A program made the position numbers and the translations under genes. Below are positions 51,669-59,636 of a stretch of DNA of 64,000 bases, one piece after another. The stretch is from contig NZ_LMSG01000020.1 in NCBI RefSeq assembly GCF_001428335.1, positions 16,078 through 80,077 of the forward strand. The letters run 5' to 3'. Origin of the DNA: Arthrobacter sp. Soil762 (GTDB lineage Bacteria; Actinomycetota; Actinomycetes; Actinomycetales; Micrococcaceae). Below the pieces are notes generated by a model, which had not been told where the DNA came from, ran no database searches, and was given only the letters and a program-made list of their open reading frames with translations. Within the stretch, counting starts at the first letter, position 1, and every line of letters begins with the position of its first letter.

Positions 51669-53096
51669 ATGAGTGCCACCCTCACCGACAAGAAGACCAG
51701 CCGGGGCAACGTCACCGCCCTGATGGTGGCCCTGCTGGCCGCGTGCGTCGCCTTCCAGCTCAACGCCTCCATGCTCAGCCCCGCCCTGGTCACCATGGGC
51801 AAGGAACTGAACACCGATCAGGCCGTCATCGGCCTCTCCCAGACCTGGTTCTTCACCGCGGCCGCCCTGTTCTCCCTCTTCCTGCCGCGCCTGAGCGACA
51901 TCATCGGCCGGAAGAAGATCCTGATCGGCATGATGCTGCTGATGGCCGTCGGTTCGGTCATCGCGGCCATGGCCCCCGACGTCACGTGGCTCTTTGTGGG
52001 CCGCATCATCCAGGGCGTCAGCGGCCCCACCGTGCCGTTGTGCCTGATCATGCTGCGCTCCGCCGTCAGCAACCCGCGTAAATACGGGACGCTTATGGGC
52101 CTCATCACCGCGGTCAACGGCGGCGTGGCCGGCGTCGACTCCTTTGTAGGCGGCTACTTTGCCGAGCACTTCGGGTTCCGCAGCATCTTCTGGCTCATGG
52201 TGGTCCTGGCCCTCGTCGCCACCGCCCTGATCGCCTTCCTCGCCGGCGAGAGCAAGCCGGCCGCCGGCACCTCCATGGACTGGCTGGGCGTGTTCTTCAT
52301 CGTCGTCGCCGTGGGTGCGCTGCTCACCGCCCTCAACGAGGGCTCCAAGCTGGTGGGCGCCTTCGCGCCCGGCACCCTCCTGTTGGCCATCGGGCTGGTG
52401 GTGGTTGCCGCCGTCGCGTTTTACTGCTTCTGGACCGTGGAAAAGCGCGCCAAACAGCCCATGGTGGAAACCGTCCACCTGCGCCAGCGCTCCACCTGGG
52501 CACCGCTGCTGACCACCACGCTGACCATGACCGGCATCTTCGCCGTCATCAACGGGATCGTGCCGGCGTACGTGCAGGCCGCGGACCCGGGTTTCGGCAT
52601 CGGCCCGACCGAAATGTCGCTCATCATCCTCACCCCGTACGCCCTGCTCGGCTGGCTGGTGGGTCCCCTCAGCGGCAGGCTCGCGCCCATCCTCGGCTAC
52701 ACCAAGGTCCTGCGCATCGGCATGCTGGGCAGCATCGCCGCCCTGGCCATCATCGCGTTCTTCGGCCTCAGCAGCCTGCCCATGATGATCGCCGGAACCG
52801 TCTTGCTGGGCATCATGTACGCCGGTACGGTCAACATCTTGCTGAACGGACTCGGAGTTCTCCTCTCACCCGCCGGAAACCCGGGGTTCCTTCCCGGCAT
52901 GAACGCGGGCGCCTTCAACCTGGGCGCCGGACTGAGCTTCCTGGTGTTGCCGGCCGTGCTCGTGGCCACCTCGGCCCTCGGCGACGCCCAAGCGTCCTAC
53001 CTCTCTGTGGTGGTGACCGGCCTGGTCATCACGGTGGCCGCGTTCGCCGCCTCGCTCCTCATCCCCAAGCCCGTCGAGGCTGAGGTGACCGAATGA
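51669..53096 (+). CDS. uriT: MFS transporter, probable nucleoside (uridine) importer
   Basis: A 475-residue MFS protein with about 14 helices, DHA2-like in layout: LMVALLAACVAFQLNASMLS, LPRLSDIIGRKKILIGMMLL after helix 2, WLFVGRIIQGVSGPTVPLCL. Starting one base after the nucleoside hydrolase stop and overlapping the ribokinase by 4 bp, it is co-translated with both and is best read as the nucleoside importer. By sequence alone it could be a drug exporter; the assignment rests on context. Confidence 0.8.
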   Translation: MSATLTDKKTSRGNVTALMVALLAACVAFQLNASMLSPALVTMGKELNTDQAVIGLSQTWFFTAAALFSLFLPRLSDIIGRKKILIGMMLLMAVGSVIAAMAPDVTWLFVGRIIQGVSGPTVPLCLIMLRSAVSNPRKYGTLMGLITAVNGGVAGVDSFVGGYFAEHFGFRSIFWLMVVLALVATALIAFLAGESKPAAGTSMDWLGVFFIVVAVGALLTALNEGSKLVGAFAPGTLLLAIGLVVVAAVAFYCFWTVEKRAKQPMVETVHLRQRSTWAPLLTTTLTMTGIFAVINGIVPAYVQAADPGFGIGPTEMSLIILTPYALLGWLVGPLSGRLAPILGYTKVLRIGMLGSIAALAIIAFFGLSSLPMMIAGTVLLGIMYAGTVNILLNGLGVLLSPAGNPGFLPGMNAGAFNLGAGLSFLVLPAVLVATSALGDAQASYLSVVVTGLVITVAAFAASLLIPKPVEAEVTE

Positions 53097-54076
53097 CCGC
53101 CGCAACGGCCGGCACCCAAGGCCGGATCGTCGTCGTCGGATCCCTGAACGCTGACCTGACCATCTATTGCGAGCGGCTACCGCTGCCCGGTGAGACGGTG
53201 CACGGCAACGGTTTCGCGGTGAACCCGGGCGGCAAGAGCGCCAACCAGGCCGTCGCCGCCAGCCTGCTGGGCGGGAACGTCAGCCTGGTGGGTGCGGTCG
53301 GTGTGGACGCCAATGGCGACATGCTCCTGTCCTCCGCTGCCGGCGCCGGGGTGGACATCTCCGGCGTGCGGACCTCAGCAACTGAGGCCACCGGCGTCGC
53401 CGTCATCGCCGTGGATTCCAGCGGCGAGAACAACATCATCATCTCGGCCGGCGCCAACGGCACCCTCTCGCCGGCGGACGTCGCCGCTGCGGCGGAAACG
53501 TTCGACGGCGCCGCGGTGGTCTGCCTCTGCCTGGAGGTCAGCCTTGACACGGTTGAGGCCGCGGCAAGGGCAGGGCACGACGCCGGCGCTACAGTTCTGC
53601 TGAATCTCTCGCCTTACGCGGAGATCCCGCAGCAGCTGGCTGACCTGACCGATGTCCTGCTGGTCAACGCCCATGAGGCGTCGCTGTTCCTCGGCTCCGC
53701 CGAAATTCCCGGCAGCGACGCGGATGTCAACGTTTGGGAAGCGGTCAGGCTGCACTTCGCCGAGCGGGGCCTGCAGCGCGTCCTGGTCACGCTGGGGGCC
53801 CACGGCTCAGTAGTGCTGGATTCGCTGGCTCCTGCCGGGCAGCAGCTGGTCCGGGTGGCACCCATCAAAGTCAAGGCCGTGGACACCACCGGCGCGGGCG
53901 ACGCGTTCACGGGGGCCGTGGCAGCCCGCCTGGCAGCCGGCGCGCCGCTGGCTGACGCCGCCGCCTTCGCTTCGATTGCCGCCGCGCTGGCCACCACGCG
54001 CAAGGGAACCCAGGCGGCCTATCCGGAGGTGGCGGACGTGGAGCGCGTGCTCGCGTCCGGGGCCGTCGCGCTTTAG
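53093..54076 (+). CDS. rbsK: Ribokinase
   Basis: A 327-residue PfkB-family kinase phosphorylating the ribose freed by the nucleoside hydrolase to ribose-5-phosphate. Motifs: VVVGSLNADLTIYCERLPLP at the start, VNPGGKSANQAVAASLLGGN for sugar binding, and the catalytic DTTGAGDAFTGAVAARLAAG. It is last in the operon and is followed by a strong terminator. Confidence 0.92.
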   Translation: MTAATAGTQGRIVVVGSLNADLTIYCERLPLPGETVHGNGFAVNPGGKSANQAVAASLLGGNVSLVGAVGVDANGDMLLSSAAGAGVDISGVRTSATEATGVAVIAVDSSGENNIIISAGANGTLSPADVAAAAETFDGAAVVCLCLEVSLDTVEAAARAGHDAGATVLLNLSPYAEIPQQLADLTDVLLVNAHEASLFLGSAEIPGSDADVNVWEAVRLHFAERGLQRVLVTLGAHGSVVLDSLAPAGQQLVRVAPIKVKAVDTTGAGDAFTGAVAARLAAGAPLADAAAFASIAAALATTRKGTQAAYPEVADVERVLASGAVAL

Positions 54077-54101
54077 CGGACTGAGGTACGGAAACGCGGG
54101 A

Positions 54102-54139
54102 AACGCCGACGGCGACAGGTGACTGTCGCCGTCGGCGTT
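54102..54139 (+). terminator. Terminator of the nucleoside operon
   Basis: A perfect 17-bp stem AACGCCGACGGCGACAG (54102-54118) and CTGTCGCCGTCGGCGTT (54123-54139) with a GTGA tetraloop, followed by CCTTGTATTT. It lies between the convergent ribokinase and deacetylase genes and can serve both strands. Confidence 0.88.
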
Positions 54140-54181
54140 CCTTGTATTTGGGGTTGCGGAGTTGGGGTTGTGGAGCCGGGG

Positions 54182-55141
54182 TTACCGGCTGTGGCTACCG
54201 GCCGGCTTCTGCTGCCGGACCGCCGCCGGTGTGAACCGGGCTCCCGTGTCCGGGAAGCTGGGCACCTCAATCCGGGCATGCGTGTGAACCTCCTGGACCG
54301 TCCGGCGGGTGTGCTCGGCGATCTCCTCCAAGGTGGTGACCCACATGCCGTCCATTGATTTCACGCGGTCAATCAGCTTCTCCAGGGCCACGACCTTGGA
54401 CGGCCGCCCCGAGATGAACGGGTGGTTGGTCAGGACAAAGCAGCTGCCCTGGGCATGGTGTGCCTCGGCCTCCAGCGTCCACATTTCCAGGACCTTGGCG
54501 GGGCTTTCGATGACGCCGCTGCCCGTGACTCCGGGGTAGAACGCGTACTGTTCCCAGTCATCCAGGGTCCAGTCCACCGGGATTTCCACTATGTCCCTGT
54601 CATCGCCCGGGGCGACGCTGAAGCGGTACGGTGCGTCGCCGTCGAGCAGGCTCGAATCGTAGAGGAAACCGCGGTCCGCCAGGAGCGCCGGGGAGTGCCA
54701 GTTCAGTTCCCACCACGGCGCGCGGTACCCCACCGGTTCCACGCCGACCTTGGCGAGGGCCTCCAGTCCGCGGTCGATGTACCGGGCCTCAGTCTCGGCG
54801 TCGATTCCCTGCATGGGTTCGTGCAGGTAGCCGTGGTGGGCCACCTCGTGCCCGCCGTCCACGATGCGCCGCACGGTGTCCGGGTAGCAGTCTGCCGTGA
54901 AGCCGGGAACGAAGAAGGTGGCCCGGATGTCCTGCCGCTGGAGGATCTGAAGCAGCCGCGGCACCGCCACCTTGGGCCCGTAGGACTGATGGGTCATCAG
55001 GGACATCCGGCGCGTGCTCTTCGGATCGTGGGCGATGGTGCAGGATTCGGCGTCGACGTCGAACGTGAACGAGGCTGCTGCCCGCTTGCCATTAGGCCAG
55101 GCGATGGGATGGGCGGAATCCGCGAATGCTTCAAAGGTCAT
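54182..55141 (-). CDS. NodB-fold (polysaccharide) deacetylase family protein, PuuE/allantoinase-like
   Basis: A 319-residue NodB-fold hydrolase. Metal and catalytic motifs are SFTFDVDAESC (two Asp), GGHEVAHHGYLHEPMQG (His pair) and GYRAPWWELNWHSP. It has no signal peptide, so it is cytosolic and not a cell-wall enzyme. Its length and style fit the PuuE allantoinase/amidohydrolase-like branch. It lies 52 bp downstream of an NCS1 permease, next to a PucR regulator: allantoin, hydantoin or another cyclic ureide or amide is the likely substrate type. Confidence 0.85.
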   Translation of the reverse strand: MTFEAFADSAHPIAWPNGKRAAASFTFDVDAESCTIAHDPKSTRRMSLMTHQSYGPKVAVPRLLQILQRQDIRATFFVPGFTADCYPDTVRRIVDGGHEVAHHGYLHEPMQGIDAETEARYIDRGLEALAKVGVEPVGYRAPWWELNWHSPALLADRGFLYDSSLLDGDAPYRFSVAPGDDRDIVEIPVDWTLDDWEQYAFYPGVTGSGVIESPAKVLEMWTLEAEAHHAQGSCFVLTNHPFISGRPSKVVALEKLIDRVKSMDGMWVTTLEEIAEHTRRTVQEVHTHARIEVPSFPDTGARFTPAAVRQQKPAGSHSR

Positions 55142-55193
55142 GTCGTGTTTCCTTGAGGTTCAGTGTCCGGGGAAATTTCAGGTCCGGTGCGTT

Positions 55194-56723
55194 TCAGAGA
55201 CCGGCCGGTGCGCTGGGCTGGGTGGCGAATTTCAGGTCGGCGGTGGCCTGCGCAACGGTGGCGGCCGGCAGCGCGGAGTCCAGGTGCCTGCGGTGGAACT
55301 TCGGGCCAAGGATGGCGTAGCTGCCGGCGCTTGCCAGGCCGCCTGCGAGCCAGGAGAGGTCCCAGCCGCCCAGAGCCACGGCAATGGGGCCCTGCATGGC
55401 CGGAACCAGACCGTACATAAACAGCCAGGTGGCGAAGATGCCCACCAGGAGGGAGACGACGCCGGCCCAGTTGACGTCGGGGAGGCGCTTGGTGCCCACT
55501 GCGTCGAAGAGCCTTTCCGGGTTGCCCGGCCAGCGCTTCTCGAGCCAAAAGTAGTGGACCAGCATGACTCCGCCCCACGCGGCAACCCAGGCGACCAGGC
55601 CGATGAGCCAAGCGTCGAGTACGGTGGCGAAGTCTTCCTGGAAGATGAAGAAGACGACGGCGGCGAGGGAGAATACGCCCACAAAGAGATTGAGTTTGCG
55701 GCGGCTGATGGTGATGTCCAACGACTGGGTTGCCACCGAGAACGTGTAGATGTTCAGGATATTGGTGGCGATGGGGCCGTGGAGCACCATGAGCAGCACC
55801 GGCAGTGCGAGGATGCCGAAGTTCTGGACGATGAGTTTTCCGGGGTCGATTTCCCCGCTGTTGGTAGCCAGGCTGGCGCCCAGGATTCCGAGCCACACCA
55901 CGGGGATGAACTGGCCGAGGACTGATGCCAGGTACACCATGCGCTTGGGAACTTCGGTGCTCACGAACCGGGAGTAGTCGGCGGCGTAGGTGAACCAGGT
56001 GATGCCCCAGCCAATGCCGATGGCGGTCATCACGGCGCTCATGGCCGCGATGCGTTCCGAGCCTTCGAGGATCTGTCCGGCAGGGCCGGCATAGCCCCAG
56101 TCGATTTTCATGCCAAACCAAGCGACGGCGGACATCGCTGCCAGGATGATGATGGTGGGCGGCACAGTCCACTTTTCGAACGCGGCGATGGCCTTGTAGC
56201 CGAACCAGGCGATGGCCACCTGGGCGGCCATGATGGCGGTGGCCACGCCGATCTTCCAGGCGTAGTTGTGGGCGGTGGGATCAACCCAGCCGAGCGTGCC
56301 GAACAGGGCCATGACCAGGTCCAGGATGATCCACGTGTTGACCGCGCACCAGCCGATCACCAGGAGTGCCTGGATGGCTGCCGGCAGGTAGTTGCCCCGG
56401 CGGCCGAAGGCTGCGCGGGCCAGGACCATGCCGGTGGCGCCGGTCTTCTGGCCAAGCAGGACGAAGCAGCCGAACAACAGCATGCCGATCAGGTTCCCCA
56501 AAACCAGAACGGTGACCGTGTCCGCGAAGCCGAGGCCGAGATGGATGCCGAGGGCGCCCAGTACCCAGTTGATGGGGGCCAGGTTGGCGCCCGCCCAGAT
56601 CCAGAACTGTCCGGAGACCTTGTGTGTCCGCTGGGATTCGGGGATGGGCTGGAGCCAAGCTTCGCAGTCCTCGGTCGGCGTCATTGCCGACCCTGGCTGC
56701 GTTGTGGAGAGGTTGTCTTGCAT
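55194..56723 (-). CDS. NCS1-family purine/pyrimidine/allantoin permease
   Basis: A 509-residue 12-helix carrier of the nucleobase:cation symporter-1 family. The start of helix 1 (FWIWAGANLAPINWVLGALG), GQKTGATGMVLARAAFGRRG, and WFTYAADYSRFVSTEVPKRM are NCS1 hallmarks. It imports nucleobases, allantoin, hydantoins or similar compounds. It is transcribed away from the PucR gene, sharing a 107-bp control region with a palindrome, and is followed by the NodB-fold hydrolase in the same unit. Confidence 0.92.
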   Translation of the reverse strand: MQDNLSTTQPGSAMTPTEDCEAWLQPIPESQRTHKVSGQFWIWAGANLAPINWVLGALGIHLGLGFADTVTVLVLGNLIGMLLFGCFVLLGQKTGATGMVLARAAFGRRGNYLPAAIQALLVIGWCAVNTWIILDLVMALFGTLGWVDPTAHNYAWKIGVATAIMAAQVAIAWFGYKAIAAFEKWTVPPTIIILAAMSAVAWFGMKIDWGYAGPAGQILEGSERIAAMSAVMTAIGIGWGITWFTYAADYSRFVSTEVPKRMVYLASVLGQFIPVVWLGILGASLATNSGEIDPGKLIVQNFGILALPVLLMVLHGPIATNILNIYTFSVATQSLDITISRRKLNLFVGVFSLAAVVFFIFQEDFATVLDAWLIGLVAWVAAWGGVMLVHYFWLEKRWPGNPERLFDAVGTKRLPDVNWAGVVSLLVGIFATWLFMYGLVPAMQGPIAVALGGWDLSWLAGGLASAGSYAILGPKFHRRHLDSALPAATVAQATADLKFATQPSAPAGL

Positions 56724-56761
56724 GGGGGAGCCTCCATGAGTAAAAGGGATAAGCCCAGATT

Positions 56762-56796
56762 ATGTGGCCCAGGCCACATGCACCACATACAATGTG
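56762..56796. promoter_or_regulatory. Operator candidate between NCS1 permease and PucR genes
   Basis: An 18-bp palindrome ATGTGGCC-CA-GGCCACAT (56762-56779) is followed by a second shorter one, CACAT-ACA-ATGTG (56784-56796). Both have TGTG/CACA cores, so they may be two sites for the same protein. They lie between the divergent starts, closer to the permease, and are the natural targets of the PucR regulator. Confidence 0.6.
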
Positions 56797-56830
56797 TCTT
56801 GAAGTTCACGAGAAAACGCGACGGAGTGTC

Positions 56831-58384
56831 ATGCCCATACGCCTGCAGGATGTCCTGAAACATTCCACCCTCACGCCGGCGGACCCTGTGATCCGCGCAG
56901 CTGCGGCCATTGCGGCCCAGACGCAGCTGCGCTGGATCCACTCCAGTGAGGTCTTGGACATTGCCCCGTTACTTGGCGGCGGAGAACTGTTGCTCACCGG
57001 CGGCCAGGCCCTCGTCCTGGCCACGGATAAGCGGCGTATCGGCTACATCTGGGAGCTGGCGGAACGCGGCGTGGCCGCGCTGGCCATCGAGACGGGCACG
57101 GAGCTGCCGTCCATTCCGTCCTCGATGGTGGCAGCAGCTGAAGCCGCCGGGCTTCCCCTGATAGAGCTCCGCAAGGTGGTGCCCTTTGTCGGCGTTATGG
57201 AAGCGATCAACTCGCTGCTGGTGAGCGAGACAGCTGGCCACCTTCAGCAGGCTGACCGGGCGAGCCATGCCATGGCGGTGGAGCTGGCCCATGGCGGCAG
57301 TCTTGACCGGATCCTGGCTGTCCTGGCGGACGCTACCCGCTCGGAAGTTGTGCTGACGTCCGTCGCGGGCGCCCCGCTGGCAAGTGCGCAGCCGGTTGAT
57401 CATGCGGAGGAGCCGGAACCCGCAGAAGCCAGCGATGCGCAGGATCGTACCCGGACCATCCAGGTTGACGTGTCCGTGCGTGGCATCCCTTCAGCCCGCC
57501 TTACGCTTCACGCCCTGAAGGGTGCCGACGTGAACCTGGCGAGGATTGCGGGGAACCGCTCGGTGGACATTCTGGCGTTGGCCCTGCTGCAGCGCATGCC
57601 CCCCGGCCTGAAGGAGATGGCGGGTGCGGCGCTGATCCGCGCCGTCGATTCAGGGACTCAAAACTGGCGGCTCCAGCAGCTCGCCCCGGCGGCCGGGATC
57701 CCGTTGGCCGCGCAGCTGGTGGCCGTGGTGGTTCGTTCCCCTGGCTCAAAGCAACCCCGGATGGCTGTGGAGCACCTGCTGGAGCGGGTGGGGCATCACA
57801 GCGCAAGCTATACCGACAACGCCGAACTGTTGGCGCTGGCCGTCCTCCGCCCCGGGAAGACGCAGGAAGACCGGGACGCAATTCTGGCCGGACTGCAGTC
57901 GCTGGCGTTGCCGGAGGGAACGGTCAGCGCCGTCGGTCCGGTGGCCACCGGAATCTCCGCCGCGCCATGGTCCCTGACGGAAGCCCGGCTGACGCTGGAC
58001 CTTGCCGCCGGCGCCGGACCGCTCAGGGATGGTTCGCTCAGAGCCGGGCCGGGACAGTCCGGAGTGGTCCTCGACGCCGACGCTTTCGCGGTGGAGCGGC
58101 TCGCTTTCCATACGCTGAATGAAACCCAGCGCACGGACTATGTCAGCCAGCAGCTCGGAGCCCTCCTCGTCCACGATGCCCAACGAAATTCCGCGCTGGT
58201 TGAGACGCTGCGGGTCTGGCTGGATTCCGGCTGCAACACGGCGCAGGCTGCACGTGAGCTGCACCTGGAGCGGCAGTCGATGCATCAGCGGCTGCAGAGG
58301 ATCTTCTCACTCTGCGGCGGTGATCCCCGCGGAACGGGCCGTTTGGCAGCGCTGCACCTGGCCACCCGGCTGGCAGCGCTGTAG
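56831..58384 (+). CDS. PucR-family transcriptional activator
   Basis: A 517-residue regulator. The N-terminal PucR domain covers ~1-125 (MPIRLQDVLKHSTLTPADPV, LLLTGGQALVLATDKRRIGY). A GGDEF-like middle segment follows. The C-terminal HTH_30 domain is LRVWLDSGCNTAQAARELHL, then ERQSMHQRLQRIF. These proteins switch on purine, allantoin and related nitrogen catabolism. The ATG at 56831 gives the conserved start with CGGAG upstream. It is divergent from the NCS1 permease and is directly followed by the repeat cassette at 58390. Confidence 0.9.
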   Translation: MPIRLQDVLKHSTLTPADPVIRAAAAIAAQTQLRWIHSSEVLDIAPLLGGGELLLTGGQALVLATDKRRIGYIWELAERGVAALAIETGTELPSIPSSMVAAAEAAGLPLIELRKVVPFVGVMEAINSLLVSETAGHLQQADRASHAMAVELAHGGSLDRILAVLADATRSEVVLTSVAGAPLASAQPVDHAEEPEPAEASDAQDRTRTIQVDVSVRGIPSARLTLHALKGADVNLARIAGNRSVDILALALLQRMPPGLKEMAGAALIRAVDSGTQNWRLQQLAPAAGIPLAAQLVAVVVRSPGSKQPRMAVEHLLERVGHHSASYTDNAELLALAVLRPGKTQEDRDAILAGLQSLALPEGTVSAVGPVATGISAAPWSLTEARLTLDLAAGAGPLRDGSLRAGPGQSGVVLDADAFAVERLAFHTLNETQRTDYVSQQLGALLVHDAQRNSALVETLRVWLDSGCNTAQAARELHLERQSMHQRLQRIFSLCGGDPRGTGRLAALHLATRLAAL

Positions 58385-58389
58385 CCCCG

Positions 58390-58480
58390 CCCCGGACGAC
58401 CCTCTCTCACTTAATGTGGGTTTTTCGGCGATCCTCTCTCACTTAACGGGCGTTCCCGAGCAACCCTCTATCACTTACCC
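58390..58480 (+). repeat. Left array of three 32-bp repeats of the DUF559 cassette
   Basis: The core CCTCTCTCACTTA occurs at 58401 and 58433, and as CCTCTATCACTTA at 58465: an exact 32-bp period. The first two units share CTCTCTCACTTAA and a G-rich segment followed by T; the third is more diverged. CCCCGGACG just outside (58390-58398) is repeated in inverted form at the far right end. The array begins 6 bp after the pucR stop codon. Confidence 0.85.
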
Positions 58481-58544
58481 AGGGCCAGCGCCCGCCTGTG
58501 GATAACTTCTGCAGCATCACACCTTTTCGGGTCACAATGCCAGC

Positions 58545-59501
58545 ATGCGAAAGCAAGATTTTCTGCCCCTGCCGTTAGCGGCTGCTCCGTTTACCTTCGG
58601 CTCAGCCCTGGCCTCCGGCGTCACCTTAAACCGGCTTCGCCGCAAGGATGTAGTTAACGTGGGCCGCGGTCTCTACCGCCCGGCGGACTGGGACTTTGAT
58701 CTGGAAGGCGCCGCCAGGGCTCTATCTGCTGCTTCGCCCGGAGCCTGGATCTCACACGTCACCGCGGCCCGGCTTCGGTGCCAGCTGTTGCCTCCCTGGC
58801 TTGCCGACTCCACAGAGCTGCACCTAAGCAAACCGCGTTCGCTGCCATCGGTCCGCCGGAAGGGCGTGTTCGGCCACACCGTCCTGACGCTGGACGACGA
58901 GATCGAACTGATCGACGACATCCGCCTGAGCACACGGTCACGGACATGGCTGGATTTGGCGCGGACCCTGCCGCTCAGAGACCTGGTGAGCATGGGCGAC
59001 GAACTGATCCGCATCCCGCGTGTGGACTTCGAGGGAAGGACGCAGCCTTACGACACGATGGAGGGGCTGCGGGTGCTGGCGGGCCGCCACTCAAATCTCC
59101 AAGGCATAGTCCGGGCCCGTGAAGCGCTGGATCTGATGCGTGTCGGTGCCGATTCCGCCCCCGAGTCGCTGCTTCGGTTGGCCATCACCGACGCCGGGCT
59201 GCCCCAGCCCGAACTCCAAGTGCCATTGCGCGCCGGAGACGTGCGATCGCCGTCGGCCGATCTCGCCTACCGTCACCGCCGGCTCGCCATCCAGTACGAC
59301 GGCGGACATCACCTTGGTGACGCACAGATCCTCAGCGACAGGAGACGGGACAAGGCGTTCGAATCAGCTGGCTGGACGGTCCTGGTTTTCGATACGAACG
59401 ATCTTGCCGACGAATTTCAACGGGCAGTCGTGAAGGTCAAAAAGGGGCTCCGCACGGGCCGGCTTGACCATCCGCAAGCGTCCGGTTTTGCCAGCGACTG
59501 A
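58545..59501 (+). CDS. AbiEi-like / DUF559 (Vsr-fold) protein of a repeat-bounded cassette
   Basis: A 318-residue protein. The N-terminal ~85 residues (FTFGSALASGVTLNRLRRKD, VNVGRGLYRPADW, ISHVTAARL) resemble the winged-helix AbiEi-type antitoxin domain. The C-terminal ~100 residues resemble DUF559 of the very-short-patch-repair endonuclease fold: SADLAYRHRRLAIQYDGGHH, then DRRRDKAFESAGWTVLVFDT. The usual Glu before the YDG-like motif appears as Gln (IQYDG), which may weaken or abolish cleavage. It is not a classical antitoxin, since no toxin gene is adjacent. Bounded on both sides by inverted arrays of 32-bp repeats, it may act on them. Confidence 0.75.
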   Translation: MRKQDFLPLPLAAAPFTFGSALASGVTLNRLRRKDVVNVGRGLYRPADWDFDLEGAARALSAASPGAWISHVTAARLRCQLLPPWLADSTELHLSKPRSLPSVRRKGVFGHTVLTLDDEIELIDDIRLSTRSRTWLDLARTLPLRDLVSMGDELIRIPRVDFEGRTQPYDTMEGLRVLAGRHSNLQGIVRAREALDLMRVGADSAPESLLRLAITDAGLPQPELQVPLRAGDVRSPSADLAYRHRRLAIQYDGGHHLGDAQILSDRRRDKAFESAGWTVLVFDTNDLADEFQRAVVKVKKGLRTGRLDHPQASGFASD

Positions 59502-59511
59502 GCGTTAAACT

Positions 59512-59613
59512 CGTGACGCCCCCTCACCACAGTGAGAGAGCGTCACGCAAAAACCCACATTAAGTGAGAGAGGATCGCCTGAAAACCCGCATTAAGTGAG
59601 AGAGCGTCCGGGG
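59512..59613 (-). repeat. Right array of three 32-bp repeats, inverted relative to the left
   Basis: In the reverse orientation the core appears as TAAGTGAGAGAG at 59561 and 59593, and as ACAGTGAGAGAG at 59529, again an exact 32-bp period. The outer ~55 bp (59557-59613), read on the minus strand, match the outer left end closely: CCCCGGACG, CTCTCTCACTTAATG, GGGTTTT and GGCGATCCTCTCTCACTTAA are shared. The innermost unit is embedded in a hairpin, CGTGACGC (59512-59519) / GCGTCACG (59540-59547), that may also end transcription of the DUF559 gene. Confidence 0.85.
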
Positions 59614-59632
59614 GTAGGGGTAGGGGTGGGGG
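59610..59632 (+). other. G-quadruplex motif
   Basis: Four G-runs of 5, 4, 4 and 5 separated by TA, TA and T on the plus strand. This fits an intramolecular G-quadruplex with very short loops. It lies at the right end of the repeat cassette, 5 bp from the purU stop on the strand opposite to the purU coding strand. Confidence 0.75.
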
Positions 59633-59636
59633 AGCG

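Noticed and set aside
50298..52478. A 726-codon minus-strand frame
   Set aside because: It mirrors the nucleoside hydrolase and MFS genes; composition is Gly/His/Asp-rich and no motif is present.
51669..53096. Drug exporter assignment for the MFS gene in the nucleoside operon
   Set aside because: Sequence alone allows it, but 4-bp coupling with ribokinase and direct junction with nucleoside hydrolase favour a nucleoside importer.
58390..58480. CRISPR array, because of the exact 32-bp period
   Set aside because: Only three units, the conserved core is about 13 bp with no room for real spacers, copies are inverted on the other side of the gene, and no cas gene is near.
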